The notes under the pieces were generated by a model. The model saw nothing but the letters and a program-made list of their open reading frames with translations, was not told where the DNA came from and did no database searches. The translations under genes were made by a program, and so were the position numbers. Shown here piece by piece: positions 10,571-21,698 of a DNA stretch of 62,507 bases; the stretch's first letter is position 1; each line of letters opens with the position of its first letter. Source of the DNA: Scytalidium lignicola (lineage: Eukaryota > Ascomycota > Leotiomycetes); assembly GCA_002812745.2 (NCBI GenBank), contig NCSJ02000253.1:1-62507 (forward strand). The letters are read 5' to 3'.

Positions 10571-12058
10571 TCAGTTAACATATCGGGACCACCCCATTCG
10601 ACCCATATATTCCACCGCAGAATCTCGTTGTGTCACGAACGGGGAAAACTCGTGTATCGCTTTCAACCCAAAAAGAATTTGCATGTGATACGCATGGTTA
10701 TATGCAGATGATGGGCGTTGTGAGACAGAGTCGATAAACCGGAAAATAGAATTGGAGCGCTCAAGTTGTTCCAGGTTGTGGTAGTTGTGAAATGCGAGAG
10801 ATCCTTGTGCAAAACGAATGCCTCGCATGATAATCCATGATGCATGATACATCACGGATGGAATTACTGAGAAGTCTCCACCGCCGCTCATAATGCAAGT
10901 ATTTTCATCTGCAGAAGTGGAAATCTGAGATTGAGACAGGCGATGGTCGTGGTTCTGCCGCTGCTTAGTCGACGAGAGCTCTAGGTTGTATCTGTCCTCG
11001 CTATCACGTAGTTCATTTTCCAGTTGTATCATATGTGGTAAAGATTGCTCTAAGGGATTGGGAGAAGGTGTCCTCTTGCTATGATCTGGATCGTTTAATC
11101 GAGCCAACACGACTGGAACAGCAAGCAGGATTTCGAGGAGGCGATCCAGCTCGTTTTTACCAGACAAAGTAAATGGAACATTGCACCATTCTGCAGACGC
11201 AAACCGGGATGACTCTCTTGTTCGAAGTGAACAGTAAACCTATTGTACTTCCAAAATTGAGATGATTAGAGATATTCCAAACTGAAAATAGGAAGGATAC
11301 TAAGAGTAGCTCACCATTAATAGTCTAAGTGCTTTAAAAAGCTGGTGTGACACACCAGTCTGGCAATTCTCCGGCCCTCGCAGTTCTATAAGGTGGGTCA
11401 GGCCATACAGGTGTCCTAACCAGCTTGCTTGACTGGATGGGCGGATAAGCTCGTAGTACATTAACATCATCGACACACATATCTCTGCTTCTGTCGGTAT
11501 CTGAGATCTCAGTCCCTTGTTTTGTAAGTGGTGTTCCAGACCGATACGATATGCACGAAGTGCACAACCATACCAACGATCAGCAGCATGCTGGAAGCCT
11601 AAGTTTTGAGTAGTCTGTCCATAGAAAGCTAAGGTGGTTGCACGAATCGCATTTGTCAAAATGGCAGTCGACGAGTTGTAGCTCGGGAGATAGGTCATCC
11701 ACGAGTCACGGTCTAGTCTGCCTGGCATCGCAAGCGATGTGATGAAATGTTCAATGAGCAACTGGTCAATAAACACGCCAGGAGATGGCTCTTTCGGGAG
11801 AGGAGTGCGATTAGAATATCTTGCAGCGATAGGTTGGGTGGATGTATGGAATATAAAGAGACCTTGGAAAGTTCCTGGACAGGGTCTGCCAATTCGCTGG
11901 CAGCGCATGCATTCAGGGGTAGCTTCATCACACTATAAGGGATATCCACTTTAGTACTATATCTCTATTGATTCAAGGAAGGTAGAATTATTCACCTTGA
12001 CTTTCCGGCGCAAGCAGCGGCTGCATCCTCTGCTCCTAATAGTGCTTGTTCGCGTCAT
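10571..12058 (-). CDS. Zn2Cys6 transcription factor, three exons
   Basis: Three exons: 11996-12058, intron 11933-11995, 11315-11932, intron 11240-11314, 10571-11239. Joining exons 1 and 2 rebuilds the whole binuclear zinc cluster: GCSRCLRRKVK followed by CDEATPECMRCQRIGRPC, six cysteines with the intron inside the cluster, a common place for these genes. The start is the ATG eight codons before the cluster. The rest (about 430 residues) fits the fungal-specific regulatory region, with a helical section LEHHLQNKGLRSQIPTEAE. Both introns keep the frame and no premature stop is seen, so the gene looks intact. The target is unknown. It lies beside a broken MFS transporter and may once have controlled it; that is inference. 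Confidence 0.85.
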
Positions 12059-13147
12059 ATCGAACGCATGTGGACTTCATAGTGCATACAGACAAACAAA
12101 CAAAGGGCTGATATCTTTGAAAGACTTGATGAAGGAGAAGTGAGTTATGGATGATCACTTGGGCTTACGGGCACGTGTAACAAGACTAATCTACATCAGC
12201 CTCAAATCTTACGGGTAATCATCCATGAAGTCAGGTAATTATGAAACGGCAACCGATGTCACAGTGGCAGTAAGCTTAATAATTGAGGGTTAAGCTTGAT
12301 ATGCACCTCGGGGGGCTAACCAATTTAAGCAAAACCTTGCGTGTTAGATTTCTTGCTTCTGAATTAAGCACGTACGAAGCAAGCAAGTACAGCATAATTA
12401 GAGAGTAAGCTGAATGAAATCCTGCCAGATATAGCCCCCTACTAGATGCTCTGCTACAGATGATTGGATTCTCTCTATATTAACCTCCTAAGTATTGATA
12501 TCTTCTTGCCTTAAATATGGGCGGATCTGTGCTACCGATTTTCTCCAATAAGCATGTCAGACGACTAACTTCTTGTAGCTAAGGCATCGGCCGAAACTTT
12601 ACGAGTTGGCCAGCTAGCACATATTAGCCCTATATTTTAAACCTAAATTTTTTAAAGTGGTCCATGGTAGGTGGGTTGCTGACCAATTCTCACCGTAGCA
12701 ACTCTTCCTCCATACTTACGCAGTAAGAGAAACGTCATAGTCGACATTTATCACCTATCTCCGACTCGTAAATATTCATTTCTAAGAGATGGATCTCAAA
12801 GTCTCTGAGCTAACAATGTATTACATTACTCGCGTTCTGGGTGGGAATGAACGATACCCTTACAGCAGACCATCGCAGGGAAGAGTTGTGCACGTTTCGG
12901 GCTTACCAATCTGAAATATAGTGTTGAAAACATAGAAATGCCGCTGGTGAGTCTTTGTATATATATCTAAGAACTGTATGCGCGCGAAAGAGCAATCACG
13001 CATTAATTGGGCTTCTGGCAATCTCTATTTTCAAGAACCTGCGATTATCTCGCCTCATCAGTACAACTCTTCGCATTTTAATTCTTTATAATTTAATTAC
13101 TAGGTTGTCTGTAAGTCAGCACAACGAGTGATATAAACGGCAAAGTA
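12059..13147. other. Intergenic between the Zn2Cys6 gene and the MFS pseudogene
   Basis: A 1.1-kb divergent intergenic stretch. It would carry promoters for the minus-strand regulator and the plus-strand transporter. No coding frame or RNA gene seen; I could not single out operators. Confidence 0.5.
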
Positions 13148-14690
13148 ATGTCCGCAGTCGATGATGTATGTGCGGTCGAGGAGGGAAAGGCAAATGCACT
13201 CCTGTCAGATTCGTCGGCATTGGCGTCAGCATCAGCATTACCAGCTGCAGAACCGTTGCAAGAGTTGGACTGGGTTGGTCCGCAAGATCCAGACAACCCT
13301 CTGAATTGGTCCATCCTAATTAAAGACCTATCATATCGCGATCCCAGCCTTGTTGGCACTTTCAACGTATAGTTTGATGTATAACCCCTGGAATCAGGAA
13401 TAAAATGCTAACACCGTGTCTGTCAGAACATTCGGGGTATCTGTGTATAGTGTAGCTATTGATGACGTCTCTAGACACTTCGGTCTCTCGCAGGTGGTCG
13501 CTACAATTCCGCTCACTCTCTACGTTCTTGGTCAAGCACTAGGCCCGTCGGTCGCCGCCCCTGTCTCCGAAACCTACGGTCGCAAAGCTGTTTTCACGCT
13601 GACCACACCAATCTCTCTTGCTTTCACATTGGGCGCGGGATTTTCGAGAAACATAGCGACGCTCTGCATCCTGCGTTTCTTTGCGGGAACCTTCGGATCG
13701 ACCAGTCTGTCTGTTGGGAATGGTACTATCACTGATGTGATTCTGCCGGCCCACCGCTCCGTGGTCAACGGTGCGTTTAATCTGGCTCCCTTTCTCGGAA
13801 CAGCATTAGGCCCGATGGTTGGAGGATTCGCGGTTCAAAAGATGGGTTGGCGATGGAGTATGTGGCTGATCCTGCTGCTGTCATCCCCAGCTTGGGTGGG
13901 AAGTCTTTTTATGTCCGAAACATATAAGAAGATCATCCTTCAAAAGCGAGAGAAGAAACGTGGCATTCCTATCCATCCAAAAGATGGAGGGAATAGCATA
14001 GCTACGATTGGAAAATTCCTAAAAATGACAATACTGCGGCCGGTATACATGCTTGCAATGGAGCCAATAGTCCTATGCTTCTCAATATATGTAGCATTTA
14101 ACTTCTCGATACTCTTCAGTTTCTTCGATGCGTTCCCGATTGTTTTCGGTGGTGTTTATGGATTCAATACTGGCGAAACTGGTCTGGCATTTATTGGCGT
14201 GGCCATTGGGGTCTGCGTTGCTTTTTTTATCAAGCAGCTTATTGATCGCCTGACATATCAAAGATTACTACGAGAACGATTGAGTAAAGAGCAGCTGCCG
14301 CCGGAAACTAGACTGTATTCCGCTATGTTCGGGTCATTTTTGATTCCCCTGGGGCTTTTTTGGTTCGGATGGTCATCAAAACCGGAGATTCATTGGATCT
14401 GTCCGATCATTGCCACCGGTTGTTTTGCCTGTGGCAATTTCCTCGTTTTCACGTCGTGCATGCTCTACCTCATCGACACCTATGGGCGTGCTCTTGGAGC
14501 GAGTGCTACCGGTGCAAATGGCATTCTCAGGTACGCAGCAAGTGCTGTTTCACCTCTTTACACCACTCAGATGTTCCATACCCTTAGGATTAATTAGGCT
14601 TCGAGTTTATTAGGCTTCATCACCATTAGTATGTTACCCATACCGTGGATCCTGTTTAGATTTGGCCAGAAGATTCGGGGAATGAGCTAG
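13148..14690 (+). pseudogene. MFS multidrug/drug:H+ antiporter (DHA1-like), broken
   Basis: Plasma-membrane exporter family. The N-terminal cytosolic leader has the DHA1 mark DPDNPLNW. The core carries motif A (ETYGRKAVF) and motif C (GTALGPMVGGF) and most of the expected membrane spans. Damage: (1) after NPLNWS the frame shifts by one base around 13320-13345; past it, an intron with GTATAG..TCAG borders and a GCTAAC branch (about 13370-13429) joins cleanly into FGVSVYS. (2) The main frame stops at TAG 14595-14597, but continues open with ASSLLGFITISMLPIPWILF, the normal last helix, to TAG 14688-14690. The stop replaces a likely Trp (TGG to TAG). A full-length transporter is therefore unlikely. 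Confidence 0.82.
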
Positions 14691-15012
14691 TGTGGGATTT
14701 ATATGCAGCAGTGTGTTTCTACAGAATGCATAATAAGGGGGTCAGATCAAGACTCGATTTGAGATTTAAGTTCATGAGCATAACTATAGAGAAATTGGAA
14801 TGAGTCAGTTATGCATAGACTAACAAAACACGATAGAAGTTAGATGGGATAACTGTAATTTATTTAATCATCGGACGAATTAGACCTCTCGATATATTAA
14901 CCTCTTGAGTTCTTTATTTCTTTATGATGGTTAACTATTCACTTCTAACCCATTACTTGTGTATAAACACTTGCTCCAGTAAACAAAGTTAAAAATCTTA
15001 AATTGCAGGTAT
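14691..15012. other. Intergenic, nothing recognised
   Basis: AT-rich spacer after the MFS pseudogene. No supported gene. Confidence 0.4.
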
Positions 15013-15197
15013 TTACGTGGTTCTGTATATTCTTAATTTCCCATTATATGCCCTCCATATCTGGTCCCAGTCAACACCTCTAGCAAGCTCAAATACTAGC
15101 TTAACAGCTAATGTGTTTGGTACTCTTTCAGCCCTTCCATAACCAAAGATATAATAGTTGGTACGCTCGTACGCAGGGTCGGAGATAACTAGTTGCC
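15013..15197 (-). pseudogene. Unrecognised gene fragment, C-terminal end
   Basis: A minus-strand frame of about 60 codons with no start codon, ending at TAA 15013-15015. It contains NYYIFGYGRAERVPNTLAVK and WDQIWRAYNGKLRIYR. The sequence looks strongly protein-like (many Tyr, Trp, Arg in a regular pattern) but I cannot name the family. It is cut off upstream, beside the Gal80-like pseudogene. Confidence 0.4.
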
Positions 15198-15296
15198 GTA
15201 ACAGTTATATTTATTCAATTACTTGAAGATTTTATAAGGAAAGAACCTAAAACATGCAAATGATCTTTACAAGACACATTTCAAAACAGCCGTAAT

Positions 15297-16415
15297 ATGT
15301 CTATGTCTACGAAAACTCTTCGAGTCGCTCTTGTTGGTCTTAGTTCTAAACCAACGGGTTTTGGGTTTTGGATGGACTAACAATATCCATTTACCATATA
15401 TCCTTAGCAAGCCAAATATTATCGTCACTGCGGTCTTGGGCAGCTCGAAAGCGGCTGCCGAGACTGCTATTGTCACACATTCACTTCCAGTCTCAGTGCG
15501 TGCATATGGCTCCCCGGAAGAGCTTAGTAAAGACGAGTCGGTTGATCTTGTTGTTGTGGGAGTTCCGGCGCGCTACATTCCAAGATCATCCTTCCTTGTA
15601 TAGCGGCTGGGAAAGACCTGTTTGTGGAATGGCCAATTGATATCTCCTATGCAAAGTCTCGGGAAATTGTAGAGGCAGCCCACGCCAAGGGACTGAGAAC
15701 TGCGGTGGACATACAGGGTCGTTTCGCAAAGCTAGTTCAACGGGTAGCGGAAGTTGTTCAAAGCGGGCGCATAGGAAGCATTCTCAGCACCTCTGTCGTA
15801 GGAGGAGTGCCAACTGGAGGTGCAGGACCTGAAAAAGTGGGCTTGAAGTATAATCTGGATAAAGACTCCGGTGCAACCATCTTGGATGTTCACTTGGGAC
15901 AGTTCCTAGAGTGTCTGACCCAAGTTCTTGGACCGTTGAAATGTGTCAACAGCCTCGTGAGAACAATGCGGCCAACAACCGACCTTGTCGATGCTAAAAG
16001 CGGCGAGATACTGGAAAAGGGCGTAGAAAAATCTGCTCCCGATCAGATTGTGGTGCAAGGAGAGCTTACGTCAGGAGGAATTGTTAGCGTTCATATGCAT
16101 GGAGGACCTAGCACTGGCAGTGCAAGGTGGTTCATATTAGGAGAAAAGGGTGAAATTGATATCAGTGCGCCGGTTTTGATTCCTTGGATTAGCACTCCGT
16201 TCCCTTGGAAAGTGGTTATTAAGGACAAAGATGGTGTCGCCGAGGAGATTATAAAAGAGGATGAACCTGGCTAGGCTGCAGTGAACAGACTATGGGATAC
16301 ATATCTCGGAGGTGTTGAAGGTACCTGGCCAGATTTTGATCATGCATTATCAATACAGAAGATTATTGACGCTATCCGGAAAAGCAATGCTGAAGGGCGA
16401 ACCGTAATGCTTTAA
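15297..16415 (+). pseudogene. Gfo/Idh/MocA oxidoreductase, Gal80-like, broken
   Basis: NAD(P)-binding oxidoreductase family that includes the yeast regulator Gal80. The start (15297) gives STKTLRVALVGLSS, a Rossmann dinucleotide motif, then HLPYIL and VTAVLGSS, AYGSPEEL, DLVVVGV, and GKDLFVEWPID (catalytic-site region of the family), then the Gal80-like C-terminal fold (VHLGQFLECL). Damage: an extra T near 15360 (the frame leaves TGFGF and resumes at GWTNNIH), a lost base near 15575, and TAG at 16272-16274 where Trp is expected (EPG*AAVNRLWDTYLGG). The true end is TAA 16413-16415. Three lesions make it a pseudogene. No introns are needed. Confidence 0.85.
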
Positions 16416-16681
16416 AGTTAAGCTTTAACAATTTACGATTCACAACCAAAAGGCAATACCGCAAGGGTACTCGAAGAATAAATAGATAAGATAAATAGCT
16501 TCTCAGGTTTTAGATATTTAAAGGAGTTATAACTTTAGCATAAGAGAGAAGACTATAATCATTTCATATTCAACACACTAAAATCTATGCTCGTAATCTA
16601 GAACGGAATAATAGTATCGGTTTATATGATAAACCCTCGTTGTGCATCTATGGACTATTGCTAGATAATTTGACGACAATA

Positions 16682-16892
16682 CGGAGGTCGCGGTAATATG
16701 TAACGGGATTTACGCCAAGCCACCAAGTGCTACTAGTAGCCTTTAGCGCTGCACTAGTCTGGGGATAATCCTGAATAAAAGCTTGCATAATTTTCTATGT
16801 AAAATTGTACTGAATTTAATGCAGTTACCGTAGTTGGGCTCTGGCCACTTACCCCTCCACTTACCCCTCCATATCTCCTTTTATTTTACTTT
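16682..16892 (+). repeat. Left terminal inverted repeat of the Tc1-like element
   Basis: Reverse complement of 18532-18742. It is followed inward by two degenerate partial copies (about 16910-16990 and 17080-17155) sharing the words TTTTCTATGTAAA and TTGTACT. Confidence 0.92.
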
Positions 16893-16990
16893 TTAAAAGC
16901 CAAATCCTTAATATAAGCTTACATTATTTTCTATGTAAATTTGTACTACATTCCATGCAATTGTTATAACCGGATTCTAACTACTTACCC

Positions 16991-17062
16991 TTCTCCTACC
17001 ACCTCTCCTACCACCTCTCCTACCACCTCTCCTACCACCTCCCTTACCACCTCTCTTACTAC
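16991..17062 (+). repeat. 12-bp minisatellite (CTCCTACCACCT)
   Basis: About six tandem copies, the last ones diverged (CTCCCTTACCAC). It lies between two degenerate copies of the inverted-repeat segment. Confidence 0.85.
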
Positions 17063-17130
17063 TACTAATAGCCCAAAATAAGGATATACATTATTCTCTA
17101 TGTAAATTTGTATTAAATCTAATGTAACTA

Positions 17131-18491
17131 CTATAATCGGACCCTGTTTAGATTTCTCTTACGTCCCTTCCCACCAGTTCTACCTTCTGCATACTCATTC
17201 CCACCATTTAAAGCTATCACCTTTTGTATATGAATTAGAATTCTTTCAATCCAAGCTTGAATATTCTCCTGTGGTATATCTTCCCAACAATCAATCCAAT
17301 CCTCCCTGAGTTGTTTCTGAGAAGTAGCAGCTCCATACTTAGTAGTATCACGTTTCATAGGAAACCATATGCACTCTATTGCATTCAGATCAGGAGAATT
17401 AGGTGGCCATAACGTTCTCTGAACCTCCTATATATTCAATAACTCTTCATGATACCAATGCCGATGTGGAGAAGCATTATCATCTTAGATAATTGTATTT
17501 GGCTGATCTTTCTGGCACTCCTTACTAAAAGGTAAAAGCTTTTCTTCAAGAATAATCTTATGATATCGATACCAATCTATCCCTCCTTTAGAATCCCTTA
17601 CTAACTTTCCATTAGCTTTAGTCCATTTCCATGTAGGCTTCCTTCTTGGCTTATTTCTCAAACCTATTCGACGCATTCTTGTAGTTAATTCCTACTCTTC
17701 CTTCTTAATTGGCTCCAACTCTTTATTCTTCACCTCAAGCCATGCTTCAGCTTCCTTCTTTCCCTTCTCAGTTTCAGCCTCCCATATATGACAAGGACTT
17801 TTCTTATCATAAGAAAAACAACCCCAAAACATGAATTCCTTGAAGCCTTTCCATCTATGGCGTATACAATGATAATTGTATGCTTCAGAAGATAATCTCC
17901 ACACTCTAATCCTGCTACGCTGACCTCCCATTGTCACAGAGGTCTCATCTGACCAAATAACATTTTTCCAATCTTCAAGAGTCCAATCCTTATGATCTAA
18001 ACACCATTGTAACCTGGTAGCTTTAACTAATATTGTAAGGCCAGGTTTGGTAGTTTGTTTAACAAGAGAATAGCCCAAAGAATGTAATATATTCCAGACA
18101 GTTTTAGCTGATATTACTGTTCTAATCTTAGCTATGATTTCTGAAATAGCCTTTGTAGAGAGTTTGCATGTAGTAGAGTTTTTAGAAATAATTTCTATAA
18201 CTTGGTCTTTTACCTCAGTTGTTATTTTCACTGGTCTTCCTGGTTTAGGAGCATCTTCTACATATTTGAGCAAGATTTTAGTAGTTGGTTTATACCACGT
18301 TCGAATGCTACTTTGCGATAAGAATATAATCAACTTTTTGAAATGCTTGTAAGTTGAGTGATTTCAGGTATAGGAACTTTTCTTTCCAGTAAAGTTAACG
18401 CTTGAACTCGAGTTCCAAGGTCATTATGAGTTTGCTGGCGATGTAATAAAGTAGGAGGTAAAGTTGATTCAGCCAAAGTTAGTTCAGCCAT
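17131..18491 (-). pseudogene. Tc1/mariner DD34E transposase, broken
   Basis: Starts at ATG 18489-18491 (MAELTLAESTLPPTLLHRQQ). An N-terminal HTH region leads to APKPGRPVKIT, a typical Tc1 linker. Catalytic residues: WSDET (first Asp), DDNASPHRH (second Asp), NSPDLNAIECIW (Glu, 34 residues later). Damage: a stop after SISKS and a one-base frame shift near 18300; further stops at about 17693 (TAG), 17485 (TAA) and 17428 (TAG), each fitting a lost Trp. The stretch is otherwise open and aligned with the family, so it is one transposase gene rather than several small ones. Confidence 0.87.
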
Positions 18492-18531
18492 AGTAAAATA
18501 GTAATGAAATGGTAGTACTGTAGTAAAATAT

Positions 18532-18742
18532 AAAGTAAAATAAAAGGAGATATGGAGGGGTAAGTGGAGGGGTAAGTGGCCAGAGCCCAACTACGGTAAC
18601 TGCATTAAATTCAGTACAATTTTACATAGAAAATTATGCAAGCTTTTATTCAGGATTATCCCCAGACTAGTGCAGCGCTAAAGGCTACTAGTAGCACTTG
18701 GTGGCTTGGCGTAAATCCCATTACATATTACCGCGACCTCCG
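18532..18742 (-). repeat. Right terminal inverted repeat of the Tc1-like element
   Basis: Mirror of the left repeat. Nearly identical, so the copies are young or were homogenised. Confidence 0.92.
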
Positions 18743-19660
18743 TATGAATCTAATATTGCCACATCAACGTATAAAATTGCCACCTTGATTTAGTCAGTAG
18801 TATAACTTTAGCAGAAAGTAAAATATAAAAANGTTAATTATCTTGTATAAGTTTGTTTGAGAAAATATTAACCATGACGTCATCATTAAAGATTAAGTTA
18901 CTGAAAATATCAAACCTACTAACCTTAAGAATCATATTTACTGTCTTCCTCATAATGATGACAAACCCAACAGCTTAGCCAACGTTGTTCCAACCCACAA
19001 AATAACGAAATACACTAGTTCTAGTTGACGCGGTATCATTATTGCTTCTCTGTTGGCTAAATATAGCAAAGTATTCGCTTTGATCTTCGTATTTCTTGAT
19101 GTCTTCTAAACTTTATAGGCAAAATTTGATGTTATGTTGCGTCTTAGAGCATACGGCAACCTTTTTCTTATCTTAATCACTGACAGCTGATTTTAGCTAA
19201 ATGATATTTCCACCAACCGTCCACACTCAAACATGAACTAAAGCAACTGAACGTCTATGATAGCTAACGATCAATCAATTCCATTAATTAGGACCGAATA
19301 TGTAGGGAAATACTGATAAGTAATCAACTTCGGGTTTGTCAGCGAGAAAAATGACAGTCGGGTCTGATTATATGATTACCACGACGAAGATTAGTAATAC
19401 CGAGCGGACCGATAGAGATTGCATATTTTATGCCTTTCAAATAAACGATCTTTCAATGTAACCCTATTACTGTTTATTAATAGGCTACTGACGTATAGTA
19501 GTTTATGTATGCATGCAAAGACAAGGCAGACATCTTGGTACGTCAAATAATGATTATAAATTTCCTCGAAGGATTATAGTTGTATAAGTACCGGCTATAA
19601 ATTTAGTAAATTTATCCTTTGCTGGCAATACTACCATTATCTTTAGTGAACATAATAGCA
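18743..19660. other. Intergenic upstream of the NmrA-like gene
   Basis: About 0.9 kb without a supported gene. An N at 18832 lies within an A-run. The NmrA-like promoter should be in the right half. Confidence 0.45.
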
Positions 19661-20998
19661 ATGACAACCCAACTCAAAGAAATCCTCGTAATAGGCGGAA
19701 CTGGTGCTCAAGGCATGCCGGTTGTCCAAGGCATGTTCTACTTTTCGGATACCATTACTCTGCTCTTACTTTCTGACCCAAACTGACATTCCTTACGTAG
19801 CCTTGGCCCTTTCCAACCGTTATGCTGTTCGAGTCTTAACCCGTGATAGTAAATCTGGACGTGCACAACAACTCTCTACTTTGCCCAATGTAACATTTGT
19901 AGAAGGCACACAAGATAACCAAGATGACCTACATGCCGCATTCCGGGGCGTGTATGGAGCCTTTGTGAATTTTGATGGCTTCACTCTTGGAGAGAGGAAT
20001 GAGACATTTTATGGTATGCGGGCTTATGAGATTGCCAGACATGAGGGGGTTAAACATTATATTTGGTATGTACTCTGGGGAATATAGAGGATAGGCGGAA
20101 GTGGCGGTTAGTGTACTCCTAGCTGATGTTGAAAAGGGCAAGTATCGATTATGGTTTGAAAAAATCAGGGTGGGATGAACAATATCACTGTGGTCACAAT
20201 GATGCCAAGGGAAGGATTGCAGGTAGGTTACCCTCCCTCTTATTTTGACCTTTCATATCGGTACACAAGCTTCTTTGCTAACGGTGGTTTACATTGGCAG
20301 ATTACATCCTCTCTCATGGTCAAGACAAAATGATCACCTCAGTCTTCACCACGGGTCCCTACATGGACATGCTTTTTGACGGGATGTTCGTTCCGGAAAC
20401 CGAACCAAACGGTGATGTAGTCTGGGCTAATCCGGCAGGTAAGTGCTTACCACCTTATCAAACCTATCCTCTCATCTATTCAGTTTTCATTGAAATCTAA
20501 TATAATATGAATCAATCTAGGTTCTGGCAAAATACCCCTTATAGCCCTCACGGATGTCGGCCACTACATTCTCTGGATACTTGACAACCCACAAAGATCC
20601 TCAGGTGTTCAACTCGAAGTCGCAACAGAGGAAGTATCCTTCACAGATATTGCCGCAACATTCACAAAGGTCACTAGTCGTAATGGAATATATCGATTCA
20701 CGGATTTCGAGCCTTATATGAAGAAATGGGAGCCATATCCAGGTGCGCCAACAAATTGGACTAAAGGTCCCAATGCACCGAAGGATCCTAGTCAGATGAC
20801 TTGGGTGGAAAACTTTACGGGATGGTGGAAGTACTGGGGGGTGGGTTTGGAGCGACACGAGATTTCAAATTGTTGGATGAAATTAATCCAGGCAGGATTA
20901 AGAGTTTGGAAGAGTGGATGAGAAAGGTGGAATATCAAGGGCTACCTAAGAATGTCTTGAAAGATATTGAGGATAGAGGATTTCGAAGAAGAAATTGA
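19661..20998 (+). CDS. NmrA-like NAD(P)-binding protein, five exons, one with a GC donor
   Basis: Atypical short-chain dehydrogenase of the NmrA/HSCARG type, which senses or binds NAD(P) and usually acts in the cytosol. Exon 1 gives EILVIGGTGAQGMPVVQ (Rossmann motif). Exons: 19661-19730, 19801-20065, 20137-20222, 20301-20438, 20521-20998. All joins keep frame and rebuild family motifs (YAVRVLTRD, NVTFVEGTQDN, FTTGPYMDMLFDGMFVP, LTDVGHYILWILDNP). Intron 1 (19731-19800) needs a GC donor (CAAG|GCATGT), with a CTGAC branch; no GT donor keeps the frame. In the last exon the frame breaks at a G6 run (20836-20841): WWKYWG then resumes as GATRDFKLLDEINPGR. That homopolymer break may be an assembly error; otherwise the protein has lost its tail. 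Confidence 0.85.
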
Positions 20999-21698
20999 AA
21001 TGAATGTTGACTGGGCTAGTGAAAGCTCACTCGCAGCCCTGATCAACGAAAAGGTTGCGATATGGTTTTAAGTCAAATTAAATCGGTTTTTAAGTTTTAT
21101 TCTGTAGTATCCGATCTAATTGATTATACCATCCAATAACAAAGTATAGCCGATAACCCTTACGATATTCGTCTATTATTTAGATTCACATGTATCACCA
21201 AGCTCCATAATGCTTTAATGGCAAGTATAGGGTTCATTTATGATACCTAGAATGAACATCCACACCACAGAACACTGCAATTAACGGCCGCTTCCACAGA
21301 ACGTAACTCTAGAAGAGCTGAAATCTTTAGACCTGCAGTAAGTTTGAAACGATATCACTCCGTCTGGAGGGTACGCACTCTTCCTTACTGACATCTAGTA
21401 TTTTCAAAAAAGAAATTGGGATATGGGGAAACTAAGTTCGTTGTCCTGCATGAAATAGACGAAATGTATCGAGAAGCTACTAACGCTGATATTCCTCATA
21501 GTCACATAGACTTTACCGATACTAGTTAAGTGGTGATACAATAATCTTTTATCATACGTATAGACAAAAACTAAAATATTAGGTCACTAGTCTACCTGTT
21601 CCAGCGTTATCTAAATCTTCAAACTAAAATAATCCATCCCTCCTTTCCTTTGGATACCATGAGTATAACAGGAAGAGTAGACGCAGCAAATATAGACT
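20999..21698. other. Intergenic with a short open stretch
   Basis: Mostly non-coding. A 40-codon plus-strand open stretch (21410-21529) reads GYGETKFVVLHEIDEMYREA and looks protein-like, but has no start or neighbouring exon. I cannot name it. Confidence 0.35.

Larger units (their letters stand above)
16682..18742 (-). mobile_element. Tc1/mariner-like element with 211-bp terminal inverted repeats
   Basis: Terminal inverted repeats at 16682-16892 and 18532-18742 begin CGGAGGTCGCGGTAATATG and match almost perfectly over about 211 bp (one C/T difference noted near the tip). TA lies on both sides (16680-16681 and 18743-18744), the Tc1/mariner target duplication. A DD34E transposase is encoded on the minus strand. 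Total length is 2.06 kb. Inside the left repeat lie two diverged copies of part of the repeat and a 12-bp minisatellite. Confidence 0.93.
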
